Shown: positions 9,057-16,431 of the stretch, one piece after another
Layout of the letters: every line of letters starts with the position of its first letter
How positions within the stretch are numbered: position 1 is the first letter of the stretch
Origin: Phreatobacter stygius
GTDB taxonomy: Bacteria > Pseudomonadota > Alphaproteobacteria > Rhizobiales > Phreatobacteraceae
NCBI RefSeq assembly: GCF_005144885.1
Contig: NZ_CP039690.1
Location: forward strand, 682,001 to 746,000
DNA length: 64,000 nucleotides
Direction of reading: 5' to 3'
Notes under the pieces: generated by a model
Told to the model about the DNA's origin: nothing
What the model saw: only the letters and a program-made list of their open reading frames with translations
Database searches by the model: none
Position numbers and translations under genes: made by a program

Positions 9057-9662
9057 ATGTCCTCACCTGCCGACCAGATCATCGCTCTCTACGAACAGCA
9101 TGCGCGGGATTGGGACCTCAGCCGCGGACGCGGCCTGTTCGAAGCCGATTGGCTGGATCGTTTCCTCGGCGCCTTGCCCGAAACGCCGGCCGCGATCCTC
9201 GACATCGGCTGCGGTTCAGCCGAACCCATGGCGCGCTATTGCATCGAGAAAGGCCACCGCGTCACCGGCGTCGACGCATCGCCATCCCTGATCGACATCT
9301 GCAGGAGCCGCTTCCCGGATCATGACTGGCTGACCTCGGATATGCGCGCCATGTCGCTCGGTCGCCATTTCCATGGCTTGCTGGCCTGGGACAGCTTCTT
9401 TCATTTGGGCCATGACGACCAACGCCGGATGTTTCCGATCTTCCGGGCCCACGCCGCCGAAAACGCCGCGCTGATGTTCACCAGCGGCCCGGCGCAGGGC
9501 GAGGCCATCGGCTCGTTCCAGGACAAGCCGCTCTATCACGGCAGCCTGGACCCGTCCGAATACCGGCAATTGCTCGACGACAACGGCTTCAACGTCCTGT
9601 CCCATATCGTCGAGGATCCGGCCTGCGGCGGCCATACGATCTGGCTCGCGCGGCTCCGATAG
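9057..9662 (+). CDS. Class I SAM-dependent methyltransferase
   Basis: A 201-residue Rossmann-fold methyltransferase. Motif I is AILDIGCGSAEPMARY (about residues 45-60), the acidic end of strand 2 is VTGVDASPSLI, and motif II is FHGLLAWDSFFHL. The short length and UbiE/Tam-like core give no substrate hint. It starts at ATG 9057 and converges on the MaoC gene, separated by a strong hairpin. Confidence 0.88.
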   Translation: MSSPADQIIALYEQHARDWDLSRGRGLFEADWLDRFLGALPETPAAILDIGCGSAEPMARYCIEKGHRVTGVDASPSLIDICRSRFPDHDWLTSDMRAMSLGRHFHGLLAWDSFFHLGHDDQRRMFPIFRAHAAENAALMFTSGPAQGEAIGSFQDKPLYHGSLDPSEYRQLLDDNGFNVLSHIVEDPACGGHTIWLARLR

Positions 9663-9750
9663 GGCCGGCATCGCGTTCAATCGACGGGGCGCGTGGCCCC
9701 GAACCCGCGCCGTCGATACCGGCGCTGCGCCGACGCAAGCCCAGCATCGG

Positions 9751-9783
9751 ACCTTCGCGCCGCGGCGGCCTGAGCGCGAAGGT
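9751..9783. terminator. Hairpin between convergent methyltransferase and MaoC genes
   Basis: Positions 9751-9760 and 9774-9783 form a perfect 10-bp GC-rich stem (ACCTTCGCGC) with a 13-nt loop. No T-run follows on either strand, so this is a probable bidirectional stop rather than a textbook intrinsic terminator. Confidence 0.5.
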
Positions 9784-9819
9784 TCCCGGACCGGTTCAGC
9801 CGTCCGGCGACCGCTTCGT

Positions 9820-10680
9820 TCAGACCGCGAGGTCGGCGCGGCCGTTGCTCAGCACCACCAGATTGCGTTCCTCCACCAGGCAGCGGAACGACACGACCGG
9901 GCCGTCACGCCAGATCTCGGTGCGGATCGTCTCGCCCGGATAGACCGGCGCGGTGAACCGCACCCTGAGCTTGCGGATCGCATCCGTCTGGTAGTTGCCG
10001 ACCGCCTTGAGCAGCGCGTGGCCGGCGACGCCAAAGGTGCAGAGGCCGTGCAGGATCGGCCGATCGAAACCGCCGGCGCGCGCCACTTTCGGATCGGCAT
10101 GCAGCGGATTGTAGTCGCCCGACAGGCGGTAGATCAGCGCCGCCTGCGGCAAGGTCGCGAGGCTGACGGTCAGGTCGGGGGCCCGCTCGGGCAGGACATG
10201 CGGCGCGGTCACCGGCCCGGAAGGCCCGCCGAAACCGCCGTCGCCACGCAGGAACGAGGTCGACGACAGGCGCGTCAACAGCTTGCCGCTGGCCTTGTCG
10301 ACGATGTCGCGCTCGCTGATCACCAGCGCGCCCTTGTCCTTGCCCTTGTCGATGACGTCGACCACGCGGGTGCGGCCGATCACCGTGCCCGAGGCCGGCA
10401 GCGGCTTGAACACCTCCAGCTCCTGCTCGCCGTGCAGCAGCCTTTTCCAGTCGACGCCGGTCGCCGGATCGCTCAGCCAGAAGCCGGGATAACCGAGCAC
10501 CACCGACATGGTCGGCAGGGCCTTCAGCCCGCCCTCGTAGACGAAGGGCAGTTGCGCCTCGTCGAGCGGGTCGGCGCCGAGCCCGACACCCAGGGCGTAA
10601 AGCATCGTGTCTCGTTCGCTATAGGTCTGTTCGACCTCCTTGAACGGCCAGTTCAGCAGCTGTTCGCGATCGATCGGCAT
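9820..10680 (-). CDS. MaoC-like double hot-dog enoyl-CoA hydratase
   Basis: A 286-residue (R)-specific enoyl-CoA hydratase-type protein. The C-terminal hot-dog domain has the hydratase motif YRLSGDYNPLHADPKVA with the catalytic Asp and His (about residues 185-205), followed by FDRPILHGLCTFG. The N-terminal half is a degenerate second hot-dog, as in peroxisomal multifunctional enzyme type 2. It hydrates 2-enoyl-CoA esters. ATG 10680 has GGGAG five bases upstream; a GTG two codons earlier is less likely. Its promoter carries dyad operator copy 2, shared with the divergent IclR gene, linking it to the ABC/CoA regulon. Confidence 0.92.
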   Translation of the reverse strand: MPIDREQLLNWPFKEVEQTYSERDTMLYALGVGLGADPLDEAQLPFVYEGGLKALPTMSVVLGYPGFWLSDPATGVDWKRLLHGEQELEVFKPLPASGTVIGRTRVVDVIDKGKDKGALVISERDIVDKASGKLLTRLSSTSFLRGDGGFGGPSGPVTAPHVLPERAPDLTVSLATLPQAALIYRLSGDYNPLHADPKVARAGGFDRPILHGLCTFGVAGHALLKAVGNYQTDAIRKLRVRFTAPVYPGETIRTEIWRDGPVVSFRCLVEERNLVVLSNGRADLAV

Positions 10681-10756
10681 GCGCACTCCCTTGTCGTGTG
10701 ATTGGCACCGACGTCTGGCCGGTTCGACCGGCCGCGTCCTTCACCAAGCTAAGACA

Positions 10757-10775
10757 TGCGGAATTGATTTCTGCA
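10757..10775. promoter_or_regulatory. 19-bp dyad operator, copy 2
   Basis: TGCGGAA-TTGAT-TTCTGCA matches the site at 6841 in length and half-site sequence, with one mismatch in the dyad. It lies 77 bp upstream of the MaoC start and 197 bp upstream of the IclR start, so it could control both. About 20 bp further right, CCAAT-GAGAC-ATTGG (10795-10809) is a second, unrelated short dyad. Confidence 0.65.
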
Positions 10776-10971
10776 ATACGAAATGCGAGTGTGTCCAATG
10801 AGACATTGGGCGGACTTGTGGCATCGCATGGAAGTCAATAGATCACGCGACGAGATCTGCCTGAAACGATGGTCTTGCAGTCGATCCATCGCAATTTCGC
10901 TTGTGGTGAAATGAGACTTCGCATGACCATCCGGACGCCCAGGCACCGCGCCAACACGAGGAACAACTGAG

Positions 10972-12027
10972 ATGCCGCGCCCAAGCTCCAAGCCGCGCTC
11001 CTCATCTCCGGCCAAAGCTCTGGCCAAGGCGCCGGCCAAGGATCAGGTGAAGACCAAGACTCCCACCAAGAAAAAGCCGCCAGCCCGTGTCGCTCAGGCA
11101 GCCAAGCCAAGCGTCGGCGCCAATGCCAAGGCCGTCCAGGCCGTGCCCACGCTGAAGGAGGTCGCGGCGCCGCGCGCCGCCTCGCGCCATGCCACCAGGC
11201 GGCCCCGCGCCCGCGCCGAGGACGACATGGAGGGGCCGGAAACCGGCGACCGCCAGTTCGTCACGGCGCTCGCCCGTGGCCTCGATGTATTGGCCGCGTT
11301 CCGGCGCGGCGAAGGCCGCCTCGGCAACCAGGAGCTGGCGGAACGCACCGGCCTGCCGAAACCGACCATTTCGCGCATCACCCACACGCTGACCCAGCTC
11401 GGCTATCTCAATTACAACCAGCGGCTCAGCCAATACGAACTCGGCGGCGCCACCCTGTCGCTCGGTTATGCCGCACTCTCCAATCTCGACGTCCGGCGCA
11501 TCGCCCGCCCGTTCATGCAGGAGCTCGCCAACGCGACCAACCTGACGGTTGCCCTGGCGCTGCGCGACAAGCTGATGATGCTCAACATCGAGACCTGCGA
11601 GGGCCAGGCGCTGGTCGGCTTGAGGCTGTCACCCGGCTCGCGCATGCCGATCGCCACGACAGCCATGGGCCGGGCCTATCTCGCCGTGGTGAGCGAGGCC
11701 GAACGCACCACCATCCTCAACGACTTGCGCGGCCAGTTCGGCGATGAATGGCCGAGCATGCGCCGCTCGATCGAGCGCAGCATCAAGGATATCGAGGAAC
11801 AGGGCTTCTGCGTCTCGATCGGCGGCCAGAAGGACATCAACGGCGCCGCCGCGGCGATCCCGATCCCCGATGGTCGCGGCTTCTATGCCCTGAGCATCGG
11901 CGGCCCGGCCTATCTCGCTTCGCCCGACTATGTCGCGACCGAAGTCGGCCCGATGGTCGCCGAAGCGGCACGCAAGGTCATCGCGCTGCTCGGCGGCGAC
12001 ATGCCGGCAAGACCGGCGCGCAAATAA
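10972..12027 (+). CDS. IclR family transcriptional regulator with long basic N-terminal tail
   Basis: A 351-residue DNA-binding regulator. The winged HTH begins about residue 92 (FVTALARGLDVLAAFRR) and includes NQELAERTGLPKPTISRITHTL; the IclR effector domain fills the rest, with STAMGRAYLA-like (TTAMGRAYLAVV) and QKDINGAAAAIP segments. Typical IclR proteins have about 250-270 residues; here about 85 extra residues at the N-terminus are rich in Lys, Ala and Pro, like a histone H1 tail. GAGGA lies 9 bp before ATG 10972, supporting that start; ATG 11227 would remove the tail. It is divergent from MaoC and probably binds the four 19-bp dyads of this region. A 15-bp tandem repeat covers its stop. 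Confidence 0.9.
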   Translation: MPRPSSKPRSSSPAKALAKAPAKDQVKTKTPTKKKPPARVAQAAKPSVGANAKAVQAVPTLKEVAAPRAASRHATRRPRARAEDDMEGPETGDRQFVTALARGLDVLAAFRRGEGRLGNQELAERTGLPKPTISRITHTLTQLGYLNYNQRLSQYELGGATLSLGYAALSNLDVRRIARPFMQELANATNLTVALALRDKLMMLNIETCEGQALVGLRLSPGSRMPIATTAMGRAYLAVVSEAERTTILNDLRGQFGDEWPSMRRSIERSIKDIEEQGFCVSIGGQKDINGAAAAIPIPDGRGFYALSIGGPAYLASPDYVATEVGPMVAEAARKVIALLGGDMPARPARK

Positions 12028-12065
12028 CCGGCGCGCAAATAACCGGCGCGCAAATAACCGGCGCA
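12013..12065 (+). repeat. 15-bp tandem repeat over the IclR stop codon
   Basis: The unit CCGGCGCGCAAATAA occurs three times exactly (12013-12027, 12028-12042, 12043-12057) plus a partial fourth copy to 12065. Because the period is five codons, each unit encodes PARK-stop in the same frame, giving three in-frame stops in series. It is probably a replication-slippage expansion of the gene end. It fills the gap to the convergent LysR gene. Confidence 0.9.
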
Positions 12066-12072
12066 GCGCTGG

Positions 12073-13035
12073 TCACGCCGGCGCGGCGCCAGGCCCCTGG
12101 CCCGGGTCCGGGCCGCGGGTCGGCGTCGCCACGATCATACCGCCGACCGCGTCGGAGATGATCCGGCCGAGCCGGCGGACGCCCGGGCTCGCGGCATCCG
12201 GATCGGCATAGACCAGGAACAGCGCGCCCCAGCGCTCGGCGCCCTCGACCAGCGGCAGGGCTTTGAGCGCGCCGCATTCGAGCTCTTCCTTGATGATGCT
12301 CTCGGCATACCAGGCAAATCCCAGCCCCATGCAGGCGGCGCGGATCGAGGTGGCCTTGTGGCTGACCGTCAGGCGCCGTTCGGTGACCAGCCAGGCGGCC
12401 GGGCGGGTGCGCCTGATGCCGCTGTCGCGGATCACCAGGTGCCGGTGATCGCGCAGGTCGTTCATGGTCAGCGGCCGGCCGAGCTGGTGCAGCGGATGAA
12501 ACGGCGCGGCTGCCGCGATGAACCGGACCGGCGCCAGCCGGTCGCCGGTGAAGCCGGGCGGCACTTCGGTACAGACCGCCAGATCGACCCGTCTTTCCGC
12601 CAGCAGTTCGTCGGTGCCGCCGAGCATCGATTCATGCAGCTCGATGCGGGTCTCCGGCTGCTCGGCGGCGAAGCACTCCAGGCAGCGCAGCAGAAGCCAA
12701 GTCGGGAACAGGATCTCGACCGCCAGGTTGAGCTCGGCCTCCTGGCCCCTGGCGAGATTGTCGGCGGTCTTTTCGACCCGCTCCGCCTCGTCGATCAGCG
12801 CCCGGCCGCGCCGGTAGAGCACCTGGCCGGAGGCGCTCAGCACGGCCCGCCGGCCGGCGATCTCGAACACCGTGACGCCAAGCCGCTGTTCGATCTGCCT
12901 GACCGCATAGCTGATGGTCGACTGGGTCTTGTTGAGCCGGACCGCGGCCTGCGCGTAACCGCCGGCCTCGACCACCGCGGCCAGCGCCCGCCATTGCTCC
13001 AGGGATATGCGAGGCGGCGCCATTGATCGATCCAT
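12073..13035 (-). CDS. LysR family transcriptional regulator
   Basis: A 320-residue LysR-type regulator. The N-terminal winged HTH is clear (ISLEQWRALAAVVEAGGYAQAAVRLNKTQSTISYAVRQIEQRLG, residues 10-55, key residues A-A-x-L-x-x-T-Q-S-T-I-S). A periplasmic-binding-protein-like effector domain follows. The start is ATG 13035 or ATG 13023, with no strong Shine-Dalgarno site for either. It is divergent from the quinone-oxidoreductase-like gene at 13129, the usual arrangement for a LysR protein and its target. The 93-bp intergenic region should hold the operator, but no clear T-N11-A dyad stands out. Confidence 0.9.
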   Translation of the reverse strand: MDRSMAPPRISLEQWRALAAVVEAGGYAQAAVRLNKTQSTISYAVRQIEQRLGVTVFEIAGRRAVLSASGQVLYRRGRALIDEAERVEKTADNLARGQEAELNLAVEILFPTWLLLRCLECFAAEQPETRIELHESMLGGTDELLAERRVDLAVCTEVPPGFTGDRLAPVRFIAAAAPFHPLHQLGRPLTMNDLRDHRHLVIRDSGIRRTRPAAWLVTERRLTVSHKATSIRAACMGLGFAWYAESIIKEELECGALKALPLVEGAERWGALFLVYADPDAASPGVRRLGRIISDAVGGMIVATPTRGPDPGQGPGAAPA

Positions 13036-13128
13036 TCGATTGATTCAGCCGAAACATTCCCCTTTTTATCGAAATTATCCAGCGCCGATACTCTCATCAC
13101 AACGACCAACACCCCGCCAGGAGCGAAA

Positions 13129-14142
13129 ATGCCTGTCACCGCCCGCGAAATCCGCCTGAAGAGCCGTCCGTCCGGCCTGCCGGATGCGGCCAATTTCGAA
13201 CTCGTGACCCGCCCGCTCGAGACGCCGGCGGCCGGTCAGATCCTGGTCAGGAACCTCTGGATGTCGGTCGATCCCTATATGCGCGGCCGGATGATCGATC
13301 GCAAAAGCTACATCCCGCCGTTTCAGATCGGCGCGGCGCTGGAGGGCAGCGCGGTCGGCGTCGTCGTGCAGTCCGGCGATGCCGGTTTCAAGGAAGGCGA
13401 CATGGTGAGCCATTTCGCCGGCTGGCGCGACCATGCCCTGGTCGCGGCGGCCGGCGCGACCAGGATCGACGACCGCAAGATACCGGCACAGGCCTATCTC
13501 GGCCCCTTGGGTATCCCCGGGCTGACGGCCTATGTCGGTCTCATGCGCATTGCCGAATTGAAGGCCGGCGAGACCGTCTTCGTCTCGGCCGCCGCCGGCG
13601 CGGTCGGCAGCGTGGCGGCGCAGATCGCCAAGATCAGGGGCGCCCGCGTCATCGGCTCGGTCGGCTCGGAGGAAAAAGCCGGCTGGCTGCGCGACGCGAT
13701 CGGCGTCGATGCGGTGATCAACTACAAGACCAGCGGCGACCTGACCAAGGCGCTGGCCGAAGCGGCGCCCGAGGGCATCGACGTCTATTTCGACAATGTC
13801 GGCGGCGACCACCTGGACGCGGCGCTGGCATCGGCCAAGGGCTTCGCCCGTTTCGTGCTCTGCGGCATGATCGCGCAATACAATGCCGAGACGCCGCCGC
13901 CGGGCCCGCGCAACATCTTCCTGGCGGTGTCCAGAAGCCTGAAGCTGCAGGGCTTCATCATTGGCAGCCATTTCGACCTGATGCCGGACTTCCTCGGCGA
14001 GATGAGCCAATGGATCGCCGCAGACCGGGTGAAGTGGCGCGAGACCGTGGTCGAGGGCCTGGAGAATGCGCCCGACGCCTTTCTCGGCCTCTTCAGGGGC
14101 GAGAATTTCGGCAAGATGCTGGTCAGGCTCGGCGCGAAATAG
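13129..14142 (+). CDS. NADP-dependent oxidoreductase, CurA/leukotriene-dehydrogenase type MDR
   Basis: A 337-residue zinc-independent medium-chain reductase. The start has the family's MSVDPYMRGRM motif (about residues 44-54), and the Rossmann turn is SAAAGAVGSVAAQIAKIRGARVIG (about 155-175), followed by VDAVINYKT and YFDNVGGDHLD. No zinc ligands are seen. Members reduce the double bond of alpha,beta-unsaturated ketones with NADPH (CurA, PTGR1). AGGAG precedes ATG 13129. It is divergent from and probably controlled by the LysR regulator. Confidence 0.9.
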   Translation: MPVTAREIRLKSRPSGLPDAANFELVTRPLETPAAGQILVRNLWMSVDPYMRGRMIDRKSYIPPFQIGAALEGSAVGVVVQSGDAGFKEGDMVSHFAGWRDHALVAAAGATRIDDRKIPAQAYLGPLGIPGLTAYVGLMRIAELKAGETVFVSAAAGAVGSVAAQIAKIRGARVIGSVGSEEKAGWLRDAIGVDAVINYKTSGDLTKALAEAAPEGIDVYFDNVGGDHLDAALASAKGFARFVLCGMIAQYNAETPPPGPRNIFLAVSRSLKLQGFIIGSHFDLMPDFLGEMSQWIAADRVKWRETVVEGLENAPDAFLGLFRGENFGKMLVRLGAK

Positions 14143-14160
14143 CCGCCGGCCCGGTCAACC

Positions 14161-14200
14161 GCGACCGACCGGACGCAGCGACCTGCGCCCGGTTGGTCGC
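14161..14200. terminator. Hairpin between convergent genes
   Basis: Positions 14161-14172 and 14189-14200 pair over 12 bp with one mismatch (GCGACCGACCGG against CCGGTTGGTCGC), loop 16 nt. It lies between the stop of the oxidoreductase gene (14142) and the stop of the DUF1428 gene (14210). It has no clear T-run. Confidence 0.45.
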
Positions 14201-14209
14201 GAAGGCCGC

Positions 14210-14563
14210 CTAGAGCCGCAGCAGGGTCTTGAACCCGCCGAAGATCATGCGCTTGCCGTCGAACGGCATGTCCGACATCGTCTCCTTGATGCGCGGATCG
14301 GCCATGACCTTGGCGTTGACCGCATCGCGCTGTTCGCGCGATTCATAGAGGATCCAGGAGAACACCACGGTCTCGTCGTCCTTCGCCTGCACGGCGCGCG
14401 GAAACGAGGTCAGTTCGCCGTAAGGCACGTCGTCGGCGACGCATTCGACATAGTCGAGCGCGCCATATTCCTTCCAGACCGCACCGGCCTTGCGCGAGAT
14501 TTCCTTGTAGGCGTCGATCTTGTCCTTGGGCACTGCGAGTACGAAACCATCGACATAGGACAT
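14210..14563 (-). CDS. DUF1428 family protein
   Basis: A 117-residue protein of the DUF1428 family, a dimeric alpha/beta-barrel-like fold without an assigned function. Visible family features are the opening YVDGFVLAVPKDKIDAYKEI, the central ALDYVECVADDVPYGELTSFP and the MPFDGKRMIFGGF ending. ATG 14563 has AGGAGG five to six bases upstream; the frame is open further upstream but has no support. It is a single gene, with the IS element inserted about 230 bp from its start. Confidence 0.9.
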   Translation of the reverse strand: MSYVDGFVLAVPKDKIDAYKEISRKAGAVWKEYGALDYVECVADDVPYGELTSFPRAVQAKDDETVVFSWILYESREQRDAVNAKVMADPRIKETMSDMPFDGKRMIFGGFKTLLRL

Positions 14564-14790
14564 GCAAGCCTCCTTTTCGTTTGGGCTAACCCAAGGACGA
14601 ACGGGGAAACGCCGAGACGACATCGTCCTCGAATTTTTTTTCAAGCGCTTGGTTTTTGCCACGCAGCGAACCTGTCGCGTCGTCAGTCGAACGCCGCGCT
14701 GACGGAGGCGTTCCTTGAGCGATGTGCGATGATCGGGCCTGAGAACGCCACCGCCGGAAAACACACGCGAGCCAACCCTCTCCCAGAGGG

Positions 14791-16211
14791 CTACTAGATT
14801 CACACATCTTTTGCCTGGGCGAGAGCGTCCCATCCCTGCTTGGCATCGTAGAAGGATAGCCAGCCCTGTAGCATGACCATCGGGCCAGGCTTGCCGTAAT
14901 ATCCGGTCCAGCCACCGAGCCTTGCGCAAACCCAGGCGGCAAAGGCGAGCGAGCCCTTGGGGTGTGGATTCTTCTGCCGCTGGGTCTTGCCCTCCAGCTT
15001 GGCCGAGAGCGCCTCGAGCAAGGGCTGATCTTCCGGCTGGAAGGCATCGGTGAGCGGCCTGAGCGGGGTCTGAGGCGATGCGCCGTCACGAGCATGGACG
15101 AGTTGCTGGACGCTGACCGCGGCCACCAGCGCTGCCATGACCAGCTTGAGACGGGGCACATCCTCGGCGATGCGCAGGCCTTCGATGTCGTAGCCCTGGG
15201 TCTTCAGGGTGCGGAACAACTGCTCGATGGCCCAACGACGCCGGTAGAGCTCGGCCACCGCCAGGGCTTCGGTGATGTCGCGGACCGCGCGCGAGATCAA
15301 GAGCCGCCAGTGAACCGCCGGCTCGCCCGCCGGTGGATCGACTTCGCGGATATCGACCAGCGTCATGCCGACGCTCGCCGGCAGGGCCTCAAGTCCTGGT
15401 GTGCCGGCCTTGGGACGTGCCAATTGCGCCGCCATGAAGCGGACCGCCAGTCGCGCCTGGCGCGCCTTGCGGCCGGGCTTGGCCGGCAGGTCCAGCAGGG
15501 TCCGGCCGGCCTCAGGCAAGGCATCCACGGTGGCAAACAGCCGACCGCCATCGCCGAGGCTGCGATCTTGGGCCGCCCTGACCAGAAGCTCGATGTCCTT
15601 CGGGCGTCGTGCAAAGGCCTCGAAGATATCGCCCTCGCGATCGGCGATCACCGTCACGCTACGAGCCAGCGCCCCGATCCTGGCCGCGTCTTCGCCCCCT
15701 TCCAGCCAGCGCCGGCTCTCTTTCGCCGCCAATGGGCGGGATTTCCGCTCCCCACGCAAGCCTTTGTCGCGGCTCATGAATTGAGCATGCGCCAACCCCA
15801 GGATGGCGCCGTCCTCGGCATCCACCGCGATCATCGCATGCAACATAAGCCCACCGCCGCCGCTCGACTTGATGCTGGTGGTGTCCTGGATCGCCAGCAC
15901 CGGCCGGCCGATACACCGTTCCGCCGTGCGCTCTTGCGCCGTCGCCGCCATCTCTTCGACCGTCACCGCCGGATTGCGCAGCAAACGGGTCAGGCGCATC
16001 TCGCCTCGCCGGTTGCCGCCCAGCGGCCGAATCCGAATGCCACGACCACCCCACTCGACCAGCCGGCGGTGCAAAAAGACCCCCCTTTTTCCAGCCGGCG
16101 GTCGCCAAACCGCCCCAGCCCATGCTCCTGCATCTGCTTCCTCCCGCTAGCTGCGGATCAAGGAATCAGAGCCGCATCCTCCTCGCAACCCACGATGTGT
16201 GAATGTCGTAG
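14791..16211 (-). mobile_element. IS4-family insertion sequence, complete, 1421 bp
   Basis: The ends are an 18-bp imperfect inverted repeat: CTACTAGATTCACACATC at 14791-14808 and its counterpart CTACGACATTCACACATC on the other strand at 16194-16211 (16 of 18 identical). The element is flanked by a perfect 9-bp target duplication CCCAGAGGG (14782-14790 and 16212-16220). It carries one transposase gene reading leftward. Removing the element and one repeat restores AACCCTCTCCCAGAGGGAGAGGGT, a palindromic intergenic repeat, so the insertion went into the centre of that palindrome. The intact duplication implies a fairly recent insertion. Confidence 0.93.
14800..16133 (-). CDS. IS4-family DDE transposase, probable -1 frameshift near the N-terminus
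   Basis: The long frame from 16074 to 14800 encodes 424 residues with all catalytic residues: D64 (LAIQDTTSIKS), D145 (VIADREGD) and E284 inside a perfect IS4 Y-(2)-R-(3)-E-(6)-K signature (Y277, R280, E284, K291). The N-terminal part appears in another frame: ATG 16133 opens MQEHGLGRFGDRRLEKGG, a start typical of these transposases, which runs out of frame at a homopolymer tract (A5G6 on the coding strand, 16080-16090). A -1 shift there would join it to FLHRRLVEWGG. Either a mutation or sequencing error broke the gene, or ribosomes slip at the tract. The extents given cover both parts. Confidence 0.85.
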
Positions 16212-16267
16212 CCCAGAGGGAGAGGGTGGCGCCGTCAGGCGCCGGGTGAGGGGTCGTCCATTTCCGG
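16212..16267 (+). repeat. Palindromic intergenic repeat, copy 1, split by the IS element
   Basis: The left part of this repeat is at 14774-14790 (AACCCTCTCCCAGAGGG) and the rest is here: AGAGGGT, a GGCGCC-GTCA-GGCGCC hairpin, then GGGTGAGGGG and TCGTCCATTTCCGG. Two other copies in inverted orientation lie at 16310 and 28609. The 14564-14773 stretch before it shows no gene. Confidence 0.75.
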
Positions 16268-16309
16268 AGAGGGCAGCGCGCGCGACAGCGTCAGTTCGTC
16301 GAGTTCACG

Positions 16310-16358
16310 CCCCTCACCCGCCGGCTCCGCCGGCACCCTCTCCCTTTGGGAGAGGGTT
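16310..16358 (-). repeat. Palindromic intergenic repeat, copy 2
   Basis: CCCCTCACCC, the hairpin GCCGGC-TCC-GCCGGC, then ACCCTCTCCC-TTT-GGGAGAGGGTT. It is in opposite orientation to copy 1, 50 bp away, so the two could also pair with each other. The remaining bases to 16431 hold nothing recognisable. Confidence 0.75.
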
Positions 16359-16431
16359 GATTTGTCGGCGCTTTTCTTCATCGCAGGCTGACGGAAATCC
16401 GAGACGTTGCCGTCCGGCCAACCGTTGCCCC

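Noticed and set aside
10795..10809. CCAAT-GAGAC-ATTGG as a further regulator site
   Set aside because: It is a single 5-bp dyad unlike the 19-bp sites and without a second copy, so it could be chance.
12013..12065. CRISPR-like array
   Set aside because: The 15-bp units are directly adjacent without spacers; it is a simple tandem repeat. No other regularly spaced repeat was seen.
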